Source: Pelagibius sp. Alg239-R121
GTDB lineage: Bacteria > Pseudomonadota > Alphaproteobacteria > Kiloniellales > Kiloniellaceae
Assembly (NCBI RefSeq): GCF_947331435.1
Contig: NZ_CAMZOF010000004.1
Coordinates: forward strand, 547,413 to 611,412
Direction: 5' to 3'
Length of the DNA stretch: 64,000 bases
Under the pieces are notes generated by a model. That model saw only the letters and a program-made list of their open reading frames with translations. It did no database searches and was not told the origin of the DNA. The translations under genes and the position numbers were made by a program. Shown here piece after piece: positions 62,373 to 64,000 of the stretch; position 1 is the stretch's first letter, and the number at the start of each line of letters is the position of its first letter.

Positions 62373-63530
62373 ATGGCCGGACGTTTCAGCAGCATGTCGC
62401 GCAGTGCGGGCCTGACCTTGGGGCAGAAGATCTGGTCAATCAACTGGGGCATGGTGTTTCTGGTGGTGCTGATCTTCTCGGTCGGCTTTGCCATGCTGTT
62501 TTCGGCGGGTAACGGCAACATCAATCCCTGGGCATCGCGTCAGGCAATGCGTTTCGGGTTGGGACTGCTGGTGATGCTGGCGGTGGCCCTGATCGATATC
62601 CGCTTCTGGTTCCGCTATGCCTATGCACTCTACATCATCGCCCTGATTCTGCTGGTCGCGGTCGAGGTGATGGGCACTGTGGGTATGGGGGCGCAGCGTT
62701 GGATCGACCTTAAGGTCATTCAGCTGCAGCCCTCAGAAATCATGAAGGTTTGCCTGATTCTGGCTTTGGCGCGCTATTTCAATGGTGTTTCGGTCGAGGA
62801 TATCGGCCGTCCAACCTATCTGCTGCTGCCGCTCGCCCTGGTGGCAGCGCCGGCAGCGCTGGTCCTGAAACAACCTGATCTGGGCACAACGGTGATGCTG
62901 GCTTTGGCGGCCGGGGCCGTCTTCTTCTGTGCCGGTGTGCGCCTGTGGAAATTCGCCATCGTTGGTGCCGCAGGGTTGGCGGCGATCCCGATCGGCTGGC
63001 AACTGCTGCATGACTATCAGCGGGCCCGGGTCATGACCTTCATGAACCCGGAAACCGATCCGCTCGGTACCGGCTATCACATCATGCAGGCTATGATCGC
63101 GCTGGGTTCCGGCGGCATGTTTGGCAAGGGTTTCCTGCTCGGCTCGCAAAGCCACCTGAACTTTCTGCCTGAAAAGCAGACGGACTTTATCTTCACCATG
63201 CTGGCGGAGGAATTCGGTATGGTCGGCGGGCTTGGACTGATGGGCCTTTACATCCTGCTGATCGTCTACGGCATTGCCATCGCCCTGCGCACTCGCAATC
63301 AGTTCGGCCGCCTGCTGGCCATTGGATTGACCACCAACCTCTTCCTCTACGTCTTCATCAACATTGCCATGGTCATGGGTCTGATCCCGGTCGTCGGCGT
63401 GCCCTTGCCGCTGATCTCCTACGGTGGCACCGCCATGCTGACGGTCATGGTAGGACTTGGGCTGGTAATCTCGGTGTATGTCCACCGCGATACTTTCATC
63501 TCCCGCCGCGGGGTGACGGAGGAGCTTTAG
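62373..63530 (+). CDS. mrdB: Peptidoglycan glycosyltransferase RodA
   Basis: A 385-residue SEDS membrane protein with about ten hydrophobic segments. Motifs are MGAQRWIDLKVIQLQPSEIMKVCLILALARYF, KQPDLGTTVML (with the catalytic aspartate region), SQSHLNFLPEKQTDFIFTMLAEEFG and PVVGVPLPLISYGGTAML. It polymerises glycan for side-wall growth and pairs with PBP2. The ATG at 62373 follows AGGAG by eight bases; an upstream in-frame start lies inside mrdA and is rejected. Confidence 0.96.
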   Translation: MAGRFSSMSRSAGLTLGQKIWSINWGMVFLVVLIFSVGFAMLFSAGNGNINPWASRQAMRFGLGLLVMLAVALIDIRFWFRYAYALYIIALILLVAVEVMGTVGMGAQRWIDLKVIQLQPSEIMKVCLILALARYFNGVSVEDIGRPTYLLLPLALVAAPAALVLKQPDLGTTVMLALAAGAVFFCAGVRLWKFAIVGAAGLAAIPIGWQLLHDYQRARVMTFMNPETDPLGTGYHIMQAMIALGSGGMFGKGFLLGSQSHLNFLPEKQTDFIFTMLAEEFGMVGGLGLMGLYILLIVYGIAIALRTRNQFGRLLAIGLTTNLFLYVFINIAMVMGLIPVVGVPLPLISYGGTAMLTVMVGLGLVISVYVHRDTFISRRGVTEEL

Positions 63531-63680
63531 GGCAGATGGGCGCACGGCGGACAGTTTCGTGCGCGGTCCGTGTCTTTTGCGAAAATCAATGTCCATCCTC
63601 CAGAAATCAGAAACCGCGCGTATTTTCCGCACCGAACCCCTCGACAAAGCCGCAGGGACTTGCTATTACCGCGCCTCTTG

Positions 63681-63756
<76 letters not shown>

Positions 63757-63978
63757 TTATCTCAATGACTTAAGTCATATCCCCAAGTAGCGTAAGTACG
63801 ATATGTGTCGCGCAAGTGTCGCGCCCTTGCGCTGTTGTTTATTTTCCGACGATGATTTGAGCTTGATTATTCGATTAACGAGCTGCCAACAATAAGTGTA
63901 TTCTTTTCTGGGCATTCGCTCTTAGAGGTGGTTCGGCAAATCTGAACAGTTGAGATAAGTGGATTTTCTGCTGCTATT

Positions 63979-63994
63979 CCGACAGTTTTGTCGG
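63979..63994. repeat. Small hairpin near the window end
   Basis: CCGACA-GTTT-TGTCGG, perfect six-base arms and a four-base loop, about 220 bp after the tRNA. It may be a terminator or part of an element beyond the window. The remaining 63757-63978 shows no gene; it includes a repeated GTGTCGCGC. Confidence 0.35.
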
Positions 63995-64000
63995 GACGAA

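Noticed and set aside
61280..62524. 414-codon open frame antisense to mrdA/mrdB
   Set aside because: It lies entirely opposite PBP2 and the start of RodA, both with full motif sets; the antisense product has no recognisable domain. GC-rich codons leave the opposite strand open.

Overview
The window looks like a chromosomal segment of a free-living alphaproteobacterium, probably from the Rhodospirillales/Kiloniellales side of the class. The evidence is the division-site ATPase MipZ, a PutA of about 1045 residues with a divergent Lrp-type regulator, a phasin, many GANTC (CcrM-type) sites at one promoter, a CtrA-type box, and alphaproteobacterial ilvBN-C and mreBCD-mrdAB blocks. The lineage is my inference from gene content; no rRNA is present.

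Layout. 1-2.8 kb: a translationally coupled pair (ribbon-helix-helix protein plus an unknown partner cut by the window edge) behind a perfect palindrome, a three-domain RidA fusion, and an orphan protein with a Thr-Cys-His pattern like CNF/CheD/BLF1 deamidases. 2.8-7.2 kb: putR-putA proline catabolism and a cold-shock gene. 8-11.5 kb: a hybrid sensor kinase with receiver and Hpt domains, followed by a receiver-GGDEF diguanylate cyclase. 11.5-31.8 kb: a largely minus-strand nitrogen/polyamine region. It holds a LuxR-type regulator divergent from a PotABCD-type ABC transporter, a nitrilase-family amidase, a class III aminotransferase, a glutamine-synthetase-like ligase, N-formylglutamate amidohydrolase, SDR, aldehyde and iron alcohol dehydrogenases, and leucine dehydrogenase. 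Scattered among them are a HAD phosphatase, GFA protein, formylglycine-enzyme-like protein, GST-kappa-like isomerase, AhpD-like protein and a LysR gene whose start lies in an 11-bp inverted repeat.

31.8-36.5 kb: a Tat-exported haloalkane-dehalogenase-like hydrolase with a divergent MarR gene, a GNAT enzyme, an SGNH hydrolase and an acyl-CoA synthetase. 36.8-41.5 kb: a molybdopterin oxidoreductase coupled by ATGA overlap to mipZ, then a VWA protein and a membrane J-domain protein. 41.6-46.3 kb: galU-ugd-phosphohexomutase for polysaccharide precursors, then a PEP-CTERM surface protein with a very good sigma-54 promoter and a CtrA-type box. 46.5-53.5 kb: D,D-carboxypeptidase with SPOR domain, a lipoprotein, a second GFA protein, an orphan Anbu peptidase, a phasin, serB and miaA. 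53.6-57.3 kb: ilvB-ilvN-ilvC. 57.7-63.8 kb: mreBCD-mrdA-mrdB cell-wall elongation genes and tRNA-Lys(CTT).

The most interesting signals are these: a degenerate 72-bp element present exactly twice with conserved ends and an identical 50-bp core length, once between acs and the molybdopterin gene and once in front of the phasin; the sigma-54/CtrA/hairpin promoter of the PEP-CTERM gene; the deamidase-like orphan; the triple RidA fusion that lacks the catalytic arginine in all three domains; and compact operators at the LysR, LuxR and MarR genes. No CRISPR array, rRNA or insertion sequence was seen.
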